A stretch of 47,203 nucleotides of DNA from JABMRP01 sp964444795 (GTDB taxonomy: Bacteria; Planctomycetota; Planctomycetia; Pirellulales; Thermoguttaceae), in NCBI GenBank assembly GCA_964444795.1, contig CAYUIQ010000037.1, forward strand, positions 1-47,203. Reading direction: 5' to 3'. Of the stretch, positions 30,943 to 38,623 are shown piece after piece. The notes beneath the pieces were generated by a model. The model was not told where the DNA came from, made no database searches, and saw only the letters and a list, made by a program, of their open reading frames with translations. How positions within the stretch are numbered: position 1 is the stretch's first letter; every line of letters starts with the position of its first letter. The translations under genes and the position numbers were made by a program.

Positions 30943-33228
30943 ATGAACAATCCCGGACGCCTGCTTCTCTACGGTAGCTTCGCCGTGCTCGGCGTGGCGC
31001 TGGCCATCGGCGTGGCCGGTTCGGCCGACTCTCGGTTGCTTCGATCCGAACCCCCCAAGCAACCTTTCCGGGACGAAACGGTCGACAGCGTCGGCGACAC
31101 CGTGGACGCCATGGGGGATCGCTTCCCGGCGGTCGAGTTCCCCACGGGCGGCTTGCCGCTGCTGCCCAAAATGGATCGATTGGCCACCGCATCATCCCCC
31201 CCAATATGCAAGCGGCTTGCCGGCCCGCCGCCGCTGCCGGCGCTTCCTCCGGTGGAAGGCCCGTGGGTTGCCGACCCCTCGCCCCCTCTGGCCAGCCAAA
31301 CGGTCATCGCCCCGATCACTCCGGCGGAAGAACCGCCTCTCCCCGGGCAACCGCTTCCGGCCCCAGGCGCGCCGTTGGCCGGGGCAAATGACCCGATACG
31401 CATCTTGCCGCCCCCGGTGGAATCCGCCGCGGCCACAGCTCGGCCCTTGCCTCCCGTCTTGCCACCCCCGCCGACTTCGGAAGTTCGCTTCGGCGGCAGC
31501 CAACCGCCGGCTCCCGCCGTGGCACCGGCTTCGGCGGCGGCGGTGCCGATCGTGCGAACAACGATCAAGGACGAAGGCGACGACCGGCTTTCGATCACCA
31601 TTCGCGACGAGGATATCCGCAAGGTCCTCGAGGGGCTCAGCGAGATGGGCGACCTCAACATCCTGGCCAGTACGAACGTGCAGGGCAAAGTCTCGGCGAC
31701 GCTTTACGACGTGGACGTCGAAACGGCGCTGCGGGCAATCCTGCAATCAACCGGATACACGTTCCGGCGTCAGCAGCAGTTTCTCTACGTGGGAACGCCC
31801 GAGGATTTTGAGAAGATGGATCGGCTGGCCGATCGCATTACCGTCCGGATCTATCGTCCGAACTACATTCGAGCCGCGGACCTAGAGGAGTTGATTCAGC
31901 CGCTGCTGACCGCCGAGATTGGCAGCGTGGCCGTGACGACACCCGCCGAGATGGGTATCGACTCCAACGCCTTCTCGGCCGGCGGCGACGGATTCGCCGG
32001 TAGCGACGCCATCGTCGTCCGCGACTACGAAGCGGTTCTGTACCAGATCGACCAGTTGATCGAGGAACTCGACGTCCGCCCGCTGCAGGTTCACATCGAG
32101 GCAATGATTCTCAGCGTCAAGCTCGACGACGAGAACAAGTTCGGCGTCAATTTCGAGTTGCTTCGCGATCAGGCCAACGTCCGACTCGGCTGGGGTACAC
32201 CGCCGGCGTCGCTGGCCAACTTGGAGTTCGACGACGGCGGCCTGAAATTCGGTTTCCTCGACAGCTCGTTGGGTATGTTTCTCGAAGCCCTGGAAAAAGT
32301 GGGCGACACCAACGTGATCGCCACGCCCCGGCTGATGGCGTTGAACAAGCATCGGGCCGAGATCCTCATCGGCGAGGAGATCGGCTACAAAGAGGAAACA
32401 CAAACGGAAACCAGTTCCACCGAGACCACCAAGTTTCTCGAAACCGGAGCCATCCTGCGCCTCCGCCCCTTCATTTCCTCCGACGGCTTGATCCGCATGG
32501 AAGTCCATCCCGAGCTCTCCGACGGTGCGATTAACGAAGTCACCGGGGTACCCGACAAGCAGACCACGCAGGTCACCACCAACTTGCTGGTCAAAGACGG
32601 TTGCACGGTGGTGATCGGCGGGCTGATGCGGGAACAACTCACCAGCGACAGCACGCAAGTGCCCGTGCTGGGAAGCCTGCCGCTGGTCGGCCCCGCATTT
32701 CGCAGCAAGTCGGAAACGCTTGAGCGCCGCGAGATCCTCGTCTTGATTACGCCGCGTATCGTCTACGAGCCGAATACGTGTCACGAGGGCGACAAGGCGG
32801 CGTGTGAATTCCACCGCCGGCGCGAAGTTCTGTTCGACCATATGAGTCCGGCGGGCAAGCGTTCGATCGCGGCGCGCTACTTCCGTCTGGCACAAAACGC
32901 ATGGGACGCGGGCAACCGCCGCGCGGCGCTTCGTTTTGCCGATCTCGCGATCCACTTCAACCCGATTGATCGGGCAGCCATCGATTTGCGCAGCGACATT
33001 CTCCAAGGGAACCACTCGGGTGATCACACCTTGGCCGGCGAGCGTGCCGCCGCCCTCGCTCCGCCTTCGATCGACGGCCAGGCGATTACCCCCTGGTTGC
33101 TGGACGAACTCGGAAAACCAAAACCCCGGCCGCCGGCTCCGCTCCATCCGCACGATCCGGGCCAACCGGGTCGTCGGCGCGACATCGTGGAGCAACGGAA
33201 CCAAGTGGGGCAAGGAAACCAGCCGTGA
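30943..33228 (+). CDS. Type IV pilus / type II secretion secretin
   Basis: The 761-residue protein has an N-terminal hydrophobic signal (LLLYGSFAVLGVALAIGVAG). A long Pro-rich linker (about 85-205) follows, then an STN/N0-N1-type domain (RDEDIRKVLEGLSEMGDLNI, about 220-285), a further N domain, and the secretin core (about 380-610). The core ends in the signature VTTNLLVKDGCTVVIGGLMR, then VPVLGSLPLVGPAF and REILVLITPRIV. After the core, residues about 630-690 form a TPR-like helical pair (RYFRLAQNAWDAGNRRAALR) before a Pro-rich tail. It forms the outer-membrane ring through which the pilus or substrate passes. The tail is unusual for a secretin. ATG 30943 has GGAAG upstream. Confidence 0.88.
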   Translation: MNNPGRLLLYGSFAVLGVALAIGVAGSADSRLLRSEPPKQPFRDETVDSVGDTVDAMGDRFPAVEFPTGGLPLLPKMDRLATASSPPICKRLAGPPPLPALPPVEGPWVADPSPPLASQTVIAPITPAEEPPLPGQPLPAPGAPLAGANDPIRILPPPVESAAATARPLPPVLPPPPTSEVRFGGSQPPAPAVAPASAAAVPIVRTTIKDEGDDRLSITIRDEDIRKVLEGLSEMGDLNILASTNVQGKVSATLYDVDVETALRAILQSTGYTFRRQQQFLYVGTPEDFEKMDRLADRITVRIYRPNYIRAADLEELIQPLLTAEIGSVAVTTPAEMGIDSNAFSAGGDGFAGSDAIVVRDYEAVLYQIDQLIEELDVRPLQVHIEAMILSVKLDDENKFGVNFELLRDQANVRLGWGTPPASLANLEFDDGGLKFGFLDSSLGMFLEALEKVGDTNVIATPRLMALNKHRAEILIGEEIGYKEETQTETSSTETTKFLETGAILRLRPFISSDGLIRMEVHPELSDGAINEVTGVPDKQTTQVTTNLLVKDGCTVVIGGLMREQLTSDSTQVPVLGSLPLVGPAFRSKSETLERREILVLITPRIVYEPNTCHEGDKAACEFHRRREVLFDHMSPAGKRSIAARYFRLAQNAWDAGNRRAALRFADLAIHFNPIDRAAIDLRSDILQGNHSGDHTLAGERAAALAPPSIDGQAITPWLLDELGKPKPRPPAPLHPHDPGQPGRRRDIVEQRNQVGQGNQP

Positions 33229-34310
33229 AATCTACCGGTATTCGTTGGATGGTTGCGCCGCTGGTGGCGGCCTGGATTGCCACCCTGGCGGGATGCTCGT
33301 ACCTGTCGCAGCTCAATCCGCTGCCCGAAGACATTGCGCCAAAGCGACGGCAACGGCTCGCTGAGACGGTGGATCGTTTTGAGCAGCGTCGAGGCATGGC
33401 GGAATATGAAGCGGCCGCGGCATGTTGGAATCGGGACGACATTGACGGATGCCGCGAGTACCTCGACCGACTGCTTCGACGACATCCCAACCATCGGCAA
33501 GGTCAACTTCTGGCGGCGCAGGTCGATCTGCTCCAGGGCGACTGGGAGGCGGCCCACCGGCAACTCACTCGTCTGGCGGGCGACACACCCAGCGGTGAAA
33601 CACGCGCTGCCGACGAAGCCCGGATCCAGCACTCCCTGGCCGTCGCGCTGGACGGAGCGGGACAACCGGCCGAGGCGCTGATTCACTACCGGCGGGCCGT
33701 CGAAATCGAACCGCAAAACGAACTCTTCCGCGTCAGTTACAATCAAGCGATCGCTCAGCCGCAAGTGCCGGAAAAGGCGTATTCTTCCGGGGAAGAGTCA
33801 CAAGCCGGAAGATCGGTCCCACCGGGCGTCGCCGGAGATAGCTCTTGCGAGGAGGCGGACCGGCGATTCTGGGATGACTTGGGGCCGGCGGCCGGGCCGC
33901 TGCGAGACGGTGCAATCGCACTTGGGCGGGGTGATTTGGAGACGGCGAAAGCCCGTTTTCTCGATGGGACGTCCACCCAGCCGGATAAGCCGCACGTCCC
34001 CATCGCTTCGGCCGTACTGGCTTTGCGACACAACCACCCCGAGGTGGCGGTCTTCATGCTCCGCGGTGCGGTTTCCACGTTCCCCAACTCAGCGACCACC
34101 CACCAAATTCTCGGCGTGGCCTACTATCGCATGGGGGACTTCGCCGCGTCTCAACTCGAATTGCAGCAAGCACTTTCGTTGGACAAAGCGCGTGCCCTGA
34201 CCTATTTTTTATTGGGTCGCACGTTGTCCAAACTGGGGCGGCGCGAAGCGGCTGACGCGTACTTGCTGCAAGCGGAACAACTCGATCGTCGATTTGCTCC
34301 CACTTCGTAG
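33225..34310 (+). CDS. TPR lipoprotein, pilotin/PilF-like role
   Basis: A 361-residue protein with a lipoprotein signal (LVAAWIATLAGC, lipobox LAGC) and several TPR units: YEAAAACWNRDDIDGCREYL, LAVALDGAGQPAEALIHYRR, HQILGVAYYRMGDFAASQLE and FLLGRTLSKLGRREAADAYL. TPR lipoproteins such as PilF/PilW help secretin assembly in the outer membrane, so this is a candidate pilotin. Length is larger than classical PilF, and it contains an interrupting Ser/Glu-rich stretch (about 185-215). Its GTG overlaps the secretin stop by 4 bases, implying coupling. Confidence 0.78.
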   Translation: MKSTGIRWMVAPLVAAWIATLAGCSYLSQLNPLPEDIAPKRRQRLAETVDRFEQRRGMAEYEAAAACWNRDDIDGCREYLDRLLRRHPNHRQGQLLAAQVDLLQGDWEAAHRQLTRLAGDTPSGETRAADEARIQHSLAVALDGAGQPAEALIHYRRAVEIEPQNELFRVSYNQAIAQPQVPEKAYSSGEESQAGRSVPPGVAGDSSCEEADRRFWDDLGPAAGPLRDGAIALGRGDLETAKARFLDGTSTQPDKPHVPIASAVLALRHNHPEVAVFMLRGAVSTFPNSATTHQILGVAYYRMGDFAASQLELQQALSLDKARALTYFLLGRTLSKLGRREAADAYLLQAEQLDRRFAPTS

Positions 34311-34435
34311 CGGTCCGTCCTCCCCGAGTTGACGCTTTGGCGCGGCAATCGAGCGGCACCGGAGGTGCATATCACCGGTCCGCGTATCGCCGATCCAAGA
34401 GGCGCAGACGAACGTCCCATGCGAGTGTTCGCGTC

Positions 34436-35653
34436 ATGAGAAGTACCAGAGAAAATGGCCTTTCGCCGGCTGCGGCCGTTCTGTTCTCGCTTGCCCTTTG
34501 CGCGGCCTGGGGTGCCGGGCTCGGCGCGGGTACGGCGTCGGGGGCCATTCGACTGGGGCTGCTACTGGTTGCTTCGGCAGCGGGCATCGCAGCAGTGACC
34601 ATGCTGCATCGCACCCGCGGACGCGAACGCCGCGCCCTGCTGAGTTACGTCGATGCCCTGTGTACAAGCGACCCGCTTCGCCTCAACGAAGACTCGCTGC
34701 CTGGCCCGCCGGCCGACAGCGATTGGCGTGATCTGGCCGATCGTCTTCGGGAAACGCTGAGACAGCTTTCCGAGCGTCTACGGGAAGCCGAACACGCGCG
34801 CACCGCGCTGGAACTTCGCTGCCGCCGCAGCGCGACGGAAACCCGGAACATCCAAACGATCCTTGCCGGCCTGGAAGATCCCGTCCTGGCGATCAATGAC
34901 TACAACGAACTCATACTGGCGAATTCCAGCGCGGAGCAACTCTTCGATCTGGATAGCGCCGATCCGGAGAAACGGGCTCTCTCCCAGGTCGTCGCTTGCC
35001 AGGAGCTTGTTGAATTGCTTACGGCGGCCGGCCATCGCAACGTGCCCGCCAATCGCACTGAAGAAATCGAACTGACCGACGATCACGGGCGGTCGCACTG
35101 GTATCGGGTCACGGCCGCCCCGCTTCAGCAAGCGGCCGAGGACGGAGCCGGGGAGGCCGCCTTCCAGGGCTCGGTGGCCGTGCTCCGCGACATCGAATCG
35201 GAGAAAGCCCTGGGGAAACGCAACGCCGAGTTCGTCTCCGCCGTGAGCCACGAGATGAAAACACCGCTGGCCGGCATCAAGGCGTATGTCGAACTGCTGA
35301 TCGACGGCGACGCCGAGGACGAGGAAACCCGCGAGGAGTTTCTCGGCGTGATCGACAGCCAGGCCGACCGTCTGCAACGCTTGGTCGAGAACCTGTTGGA
35401 CATCGCTCGCATTGAGGCCGGGGTGGTCGAGGTGAATAAGGAGCCTCGTTCCTTGAACAAAGTCCTCGAAGAGGCCTTCGGTGTCGTACAACCGGCCGCC
35501 GGGGCCAAGAACATCGGGCTTAGCTTCGAACTGAGCCCGATGCATCTCCGCGTGCTGGCCGACCATGATCTGCTCTTGCAGGCGACGATCAATCTGCTCT
35601 CCAATGCCGTGAAATACACGCCCGAGGGGGGGCGCGTCGTCCTCCGCAGTTGA
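34436..35653 (+). CDS. Sensor histidine kinase, N-terminal part (interrupted)
   Basis: The 405-residue frame has two membrane segments (about 8-30 and 34-56), a PAS domain (about 140-190, ILAGLEDPVLAINDYNELIL), a HisKA helix with His272 in VSHEMKTPLAGI, and the start of an ATPase domain with N box (LLLQATINLLSNAVKYTPEG). It ends at TGA 35651-35653 exactly between two beta strands. The remaining G boxes continue in the same frame in the next entry. A kinase without G1/G2 boxes cannot bind ATP normally. Read as one gene broken by a single codon, unless translation restarts. ATG 34436 is preferred; TTG 34337 is in frame. Confidence 0.8.
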   Translation: MRSTRENGLSPAAAVLFSLALCAAWGAGLGAGTASGAIRLGLLLVASAAGIAAVTMLHRTRGRERRALLSYVDALCTSDPLRLNEDSLPGPPADSDWRDLADRLRETLRQLSERLREAEHARTALELRCRRSATETRNIQTILAGLEDPVLAINDYNELILANSSAEQLFDLDSADPEKRALSQVVACQELVELLTAAGHRNVPANRTEEIELTDDHGRSHWYRVTAAPLQQAAEDGAGEAAFQGSVAVLRDIESEKALGKRNAEFVSAVSHEMKTPLAGIKAYVELLIDGDAEDEETREEFLGVIDSQADRLQRLVENLLDIARIEAGVVEVNKEPRSLNKVLEEAFGVVQPAAGAKNIGLSFELSPMHLRVLADHDLLLQATINLLSNAVKYTPEGGRVVLRS

Positions 35654-35923
35654 ATGCTGGGAAGCGAAATCGCCTTCGAGGTGGAAGACACGGGCGTTGG
35701 TCTTAGCGAGGAGGATGCCGGGCGAGTGTTCGAGAAGTTCTATCGCGTGAAGAAGGACCGAAACTCGGCCCCCGGCACGGGGCTCGGACTGCCATTGGCC
35801 AAGCACATTGTCGAGGATGTCCACGGCGGGCGTCTTACCGTGCAAAGCGTCCCCGAGCGAGGCAGCACATTTACCGTCACCCTACCCGGCGCCGCTCAAC
35901 TGGCCGGCGCCTCGATCGAGTAG
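35654..35923 (+). CDS. Sensor histidine kinase, C-terminal ATPase part (interrupted)
   Basis: The 89 residues hold the missing second half of a HATPase_c domain: strand IAFEVEDTGVGLSEEDAGRV with G1 (DTGVGL), F box (FEKFYR), G2 (GTGLGLPLAKHIV) and the closing strands (SVPERGSTFTVTLP). It starts with ATG directly after the TGA (TGAATG), in the same frame as the upstream part. Restart of translation or read-through could give a functional two-piece or full kinase, but no ribosome binding site is visible before this ATG. It may simply be the 3' half of a pseudogene. Confidence 0.7.
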   Translation: MLGSEIAFEVEDTGVGLSEEDAGRVFEKFYRVKKDRNSAPGTGLGLPLAKHIVEDVHGGRLTVQSVPERGSTFTVTLPGAAQLAGASIE

Positions 35924-35956
35924 CTCTCCGAAATGAAGACTTCCGGGAAGAAGACC

Positions 35957-36349
35957 ATGGAAAAGCGCATCCTGCTTTGCGACGACGAGATTCACATCCT
36001 TCGTGCTGCCGAATTCAAACTCCGGCGCGCCGGTTTCGACGTGCGAACCGCCTCCGACGGTGAAGAAGGCTGGCAACTTCTCCTGGAGACCGTGCCCGAC
36101 ATCCTCGTCACCGACTGCCAAATGCCGCGACTCGACGGGCCGGGGCTGATCCGGCGGGTGCGAAACCATCCCGCTTCGGCCGATCTTCCCATCCTTATGC
36201 TCACGGCCAAGGGGCTCGAACTCGACGTCGAGGCGTTGCAGTCGCAATGGAACGTGATCGCGGTGATCGCCAAGCCGTTCAGTCCTCGCGCACTTCTGCG
36301 GACCATCGAGACGGCCATTGCCGGAGAAATGGTTGGAGTTGGCGATTAG
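35957..36349 (+). CDS. CheY-like stand-alone response regulator
   Basis: A 130-residue single receiver domain with acidic pair CDDE (residues 8-11), phosphoacceptor Asp53 in LVTDCQMPRLDGPG, switch Thr in ILMLTAKG and Lys in VIAKPFSPR. There is no output domain, so it acts by protein contact, like CheY or PilG/PilH in pilus control. It follows the split histidine kinase by 33 bases and is the likely partner. GGAAGAAG precedes ATG 35957; ATG 35933 is in frame. Its stop codon is the first TAG of a heptamer array. Confidence 0.88.
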   Translation: MEKRILLCDDEIHILRAAEFKLRRAGFDVRTASDGEEGWQLLLETVPDILVTDCQMPRLDGPGLIRRVRNHPASADLPILMLTAKGLELDVEALQSQWNVIAVIAKPFSPRALLRTIETAIAGEMVGVGD

Positions 36350-36412
36350 CGGGTAGCGATTAGCGAGTAGGGACTAGGAACTAGGAACTAGGACCAACTG
36401 ATAACTGATAAC
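36343..36412 (+). repeat. Heptamer array, ten units, TAG in all three frames
   Basis: Exact 7-base units: CGATTAG, CGGGTAG, CGATTAG, CGAGTAG, GGACTAG, GAACTAG, GAACTAG, GACCAAC, TGATAAC, TGATAAC. The first unit contains the stop codon of the receiver gene. The last ends one base before the ATG of the STAS gene. Because the unit length is 7, TAG falls in every frame in turn. Confidence 0.9.
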
Positions 36413-36413
36413 C

Positions 36414-36740
36414 ATGAATCTGCCAACGGAAGTTTTTGGCGACGTGATTGTCGTGCATACGCCCGAGGAACTGGGTGTCGATCAGGCCGAGGAATTCGTG
36501 GACTATCTGCCGACGCTCGAACGCAACCAGATCGTGCTCGATCTGGACGCTACCGAAAGGATCGACAGCACGGGACTCTCGGCGATGCTCGACGCCCTGG
36601 ACCAACTTCGCGCCACAGGGGGCGATATCGCGGTCACGACTTCGAACGCCGTCAACCGCAAGATCCTTGAGATCACGGAACTGGATCAGGAACTGGAAGT
36701 CTTCGATAGCGTCATCGACGCGGTGAAGAGCTTTCGGTAG
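36414..36740 (+). CDS. STAS-domain protein (anti-sigma antagonist type)
   Basis: A 108-residue STAS domain with VVVHTPEELGVDQAEEF, the core strand IVLDLDATERIDSTGLSAML, and a predicted phosphorylation site Ser52 in IDSTG. Such proteins bind anti-sigma factors or act in localisation and signalling complexes, usually under control of a serine kinase and phosphatase. None is seen next to it; the neighbouring kinase is a His kinase. No Shine-Dalgarno sequence precedes the ATG, which follows the heptamer array at once. Its place before pilB suggests control of pilus assembly. Confidence 0.85.
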   Translation: MNLPTEVFGDVIVVHTPEELGVDQAEEFVDYLPTLERNQIVLDLDATERIDSTGLSAMLDALDQLRATGGDIAVTTSNAVNRKILEITELDQELEVFDSVIDAVKSFR

Positions 36741-36776
36741 CGAGTAGGGACTAGGGACTAGAAGATTAGGGACAAG
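36741..36776 (+). repeat. Second heptamer array with TAG units
   Basis: After the STAS stop (TAG 36738-36740) follow CGAGTAG, GGACTAG, GGACTAG, the 8-base unit AAGATTAG, then GGACAAG. The units match the 36343-36412 array. It ends 14 bases before pilB. Confidence 0.8.
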
Positions 36777-36790
36777 GTCGGGTTTCACTT

Positions 36791-38542
36791 ATGGGTACGA
36801 CTGCCGCACCTCGACGACTTGGCGACCTGCTGGTTGCCAAAGGGTTTCTCGCGCCCGAGGATCTGCATGCGGCCTTGGAGAAGCAGAAGGCAGGCAAGCG
36901 GACCAAGCTGCTCGGCGAGGTGCTTGTGGCCGAGGAGTATTGCACCGAGGACCAGATCGTCGAGTGTCTGGCCGAGGAATATCAGGTTCCCTACGCCAAG
37001 CTCGAGGCGCGCCTGTTCGATCAGAAGATCCTCGACGTGTTGCCTCGCGAATACATCGAGAACAATCTGGTCTTGCCCTTGTTCGTCGTTCGCGGCACGC
37101 TGACGATCGCCGTCTCGGAGCCGTCGAACCTCTTCCTCGTCGACGAAATCCGCAGCCTGTCGAACCTTTCGGTGCGGATCGTCGCCGCCACGCCCAAAGA
37201 TATCCGGCGGATGCTCGCCACGCTGCCGAATTCCAAGGTCTTCGTGATCGACGACATCATCGAGGACTCCGACGCCGCCGACGTCACGTTGATCGAAGAC
37301 GCCATTGAGGACATCGGCGACATCGAGGAAATCGCCGGCCAATCTCCGGTCATCCGCCTGGTCAACTACATTGTGTTCAACGCGGTGAAAGAGGGGGCCA
37401 GCGACATCCACATCGAGCCGTCCGACCGTTGCGTTCGCGTGCGCTACCGGATCGACGGCCGGCTCCACAAGTCGCTGGAGGTCCCCCAGCACCTGCTGCC
37501 GGCGGTGACCAGCCGGATCAAGATCATGGCCTCGCTGGATATCAGCGAGCGCCGCTTGCCCCAAGACGGGCGGGTCCACGTCCTGCTCGAAGGACGGAGA
37601 ATCGATCTGCGGGTGAGCACCTTTCCTACCGCCAAGGGCGAGAAGACCGTCATCCGCGTGCTCGACACGCGCGGCGTTTCGCTCAACCTCGAGGATCTCG
37701 GCTTCGCCGAAGACATACTGACCGCGTTCGCCCAGGGCATCAAGGCGCCCAACGGCATTGTGCTGGTCACGGGTCCCACCGGCAGCGGCAAGTCGACGAC
37801 TCTGTACGGCGCGCTGGGCGCGATCAGTTCGATGGAGAACAACATCTGTACCGTCGAGGATCCGATCGAATACCATTTGCCGCTGCTCAATCAGTTCCAG
37901 GTTCAGGAGAAGGTGGGACTGACGTTCTCCAAGGCGCTGCGAACCTTGCTGCGACAAGATCCCGACGTTATCATGGTCGGTGAAATCCGCGACGAGGAAA
38001 CGGCCAAGACGGCAATCCAAGCCGCGCTGACCGGCCACCTCGTCTTCAGCACGCTGCATACCAACGACGCCCCTTCGGCGATCACGCGGTTGGCCAACAT
38101 GGGAGTCGAACCGTATCTCATCGGCGCCGCCCTGAACGTCATCCTGGCCCAGCGGCTGGTGCGACGTACTTGCACCAAATGCCGGCAAACCTACGAACCG
38201 CCTCGCTCGATCCGAAAAGCACTCGACCGGATGGGCTACCAGTTCGACTCGTTCCACCGGGGCGTCGGCTGCCGTGCCTGTCGCAACACGGGTTACCGCG
38301 GGCGGCTCGGCGTACACGAACTGCTCGTGCTCGACGACCAACTCCGCGACGCCATTCTCGCCCCCGACCAGAGCCTGACGAATCTGCGCGAGATCGCCGT
38401 CAACAACGGCATGATCACGCTGGCCCACGACGGGTTTCGGAAAGTGCGCGAGGGGATTACCACGATCGAAGAGATCCTCCACATTGCCGGAGATACTCCC
38501 ACGCCCACACTCACCGCCACACTCGCCGCCACTGCGGAATGA
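36791..38542 (+). CDS. pilB: Type IV pilus / type II secretion assembly ATPase PilB/GspE
   Basis: A 583-residue hexameric motor. The N-terminal MshEN-type domain (LGDLLVAKGFLAPEDLHAAL) is followed by the ATPase domain with Walker A GPTGSGKSTT (from residue 328), Asp box EDPIEYHLP, Walker B DVIMVGEIRDEE (about 393) and His box HLVFSTLHTNDA. A zinc-binding pair of CxxC motifs lies at about 461-465 and 494-498. All key residues are present, so it is an intact extension motor. It powers pseudopilus or pilus extension with PilC. No retraction motor (PilT) lies in this window. The opposite strand has a 589-codon frame that is only a shadow. Confidence 0.93.
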   Translation: MGTTAAPRRLGDLLVAKGFLAPEDLHAALEKQKAGKRTKLLGEVLVAEEYCTEDQIVECLAEEYQVPYAKLEARLFDQKILDVLPREYIENNLVLPLFVVRGTLTIAVSEPSNLFLVDEIRSLSNLSVRIVAATPKDIRRMLATLPNSKVFVIDDIIEDSDAADVTLIEDAIEDIGDIEEIAGQSPVIRLVNYIVFNAVKEGASDIHIEPSDRCVRVRYRIDGRLHKSLEVPQHLLPAVTSRIKIMASLDISERRLPQDGRVHVLLEGRRIDLRVSTFPTAKGEKTVIRVLDTRGVSLNLEDLGFAEDILTAFAQGIKAPNGIVLVTGPTGSGKSTTLYGALGAISSMENNICTVEDPIEYHLPLLNQFQVQEKVGLTFSKALRTLLRQDPDVIMVGEIRDEETAKTAIQAALTGHLVFSTLHTNDAPSAITRLANMGVEPYLIGAALNVILAQRLVRRTCTKCRQTYEPPRSIRKALDRMGYQFDSFHRGVGCRACRNTGYRGRLGVHELLVLDDQLRDAILAPDQSLTNLREIAVNNGMITLAHDGFRKVREGITTIEEILHIAGDTPTPTLTATLAATAE

Positions 38543-38623
38543 TCCTCCGGCCAATGACGGCCATGGACAACGGATACCGCCCCCTTTTTTTCATTCCCCC
38601 AATCCCCGCCACGGTTTGCCGCC

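Noticed and set aside
31882..33213. 443-codon minus-strand frame across the secretin
   Set aside because: Antisense shadow; the plus-strand frame contains the full secretin signature.
35651..35653. TGA as selenocysteine or reassigned codon
   Set aside because: The position lies between two kinase beta strands where no Sec is known, no SECIS-like hairpin directly follows, and other genes here end with TGA.
36343..36412. CRISPR array
   Set aside because: Units are 7 bases without spacers and no cas genes are present.
36785..38554. 589-codon frame on the minus strand
   Set aside because: Exact antisense shadow of pilB, low-complexity Arg/Gly/Asp-rich composition, no domain. High-GC DNA gives such frames.
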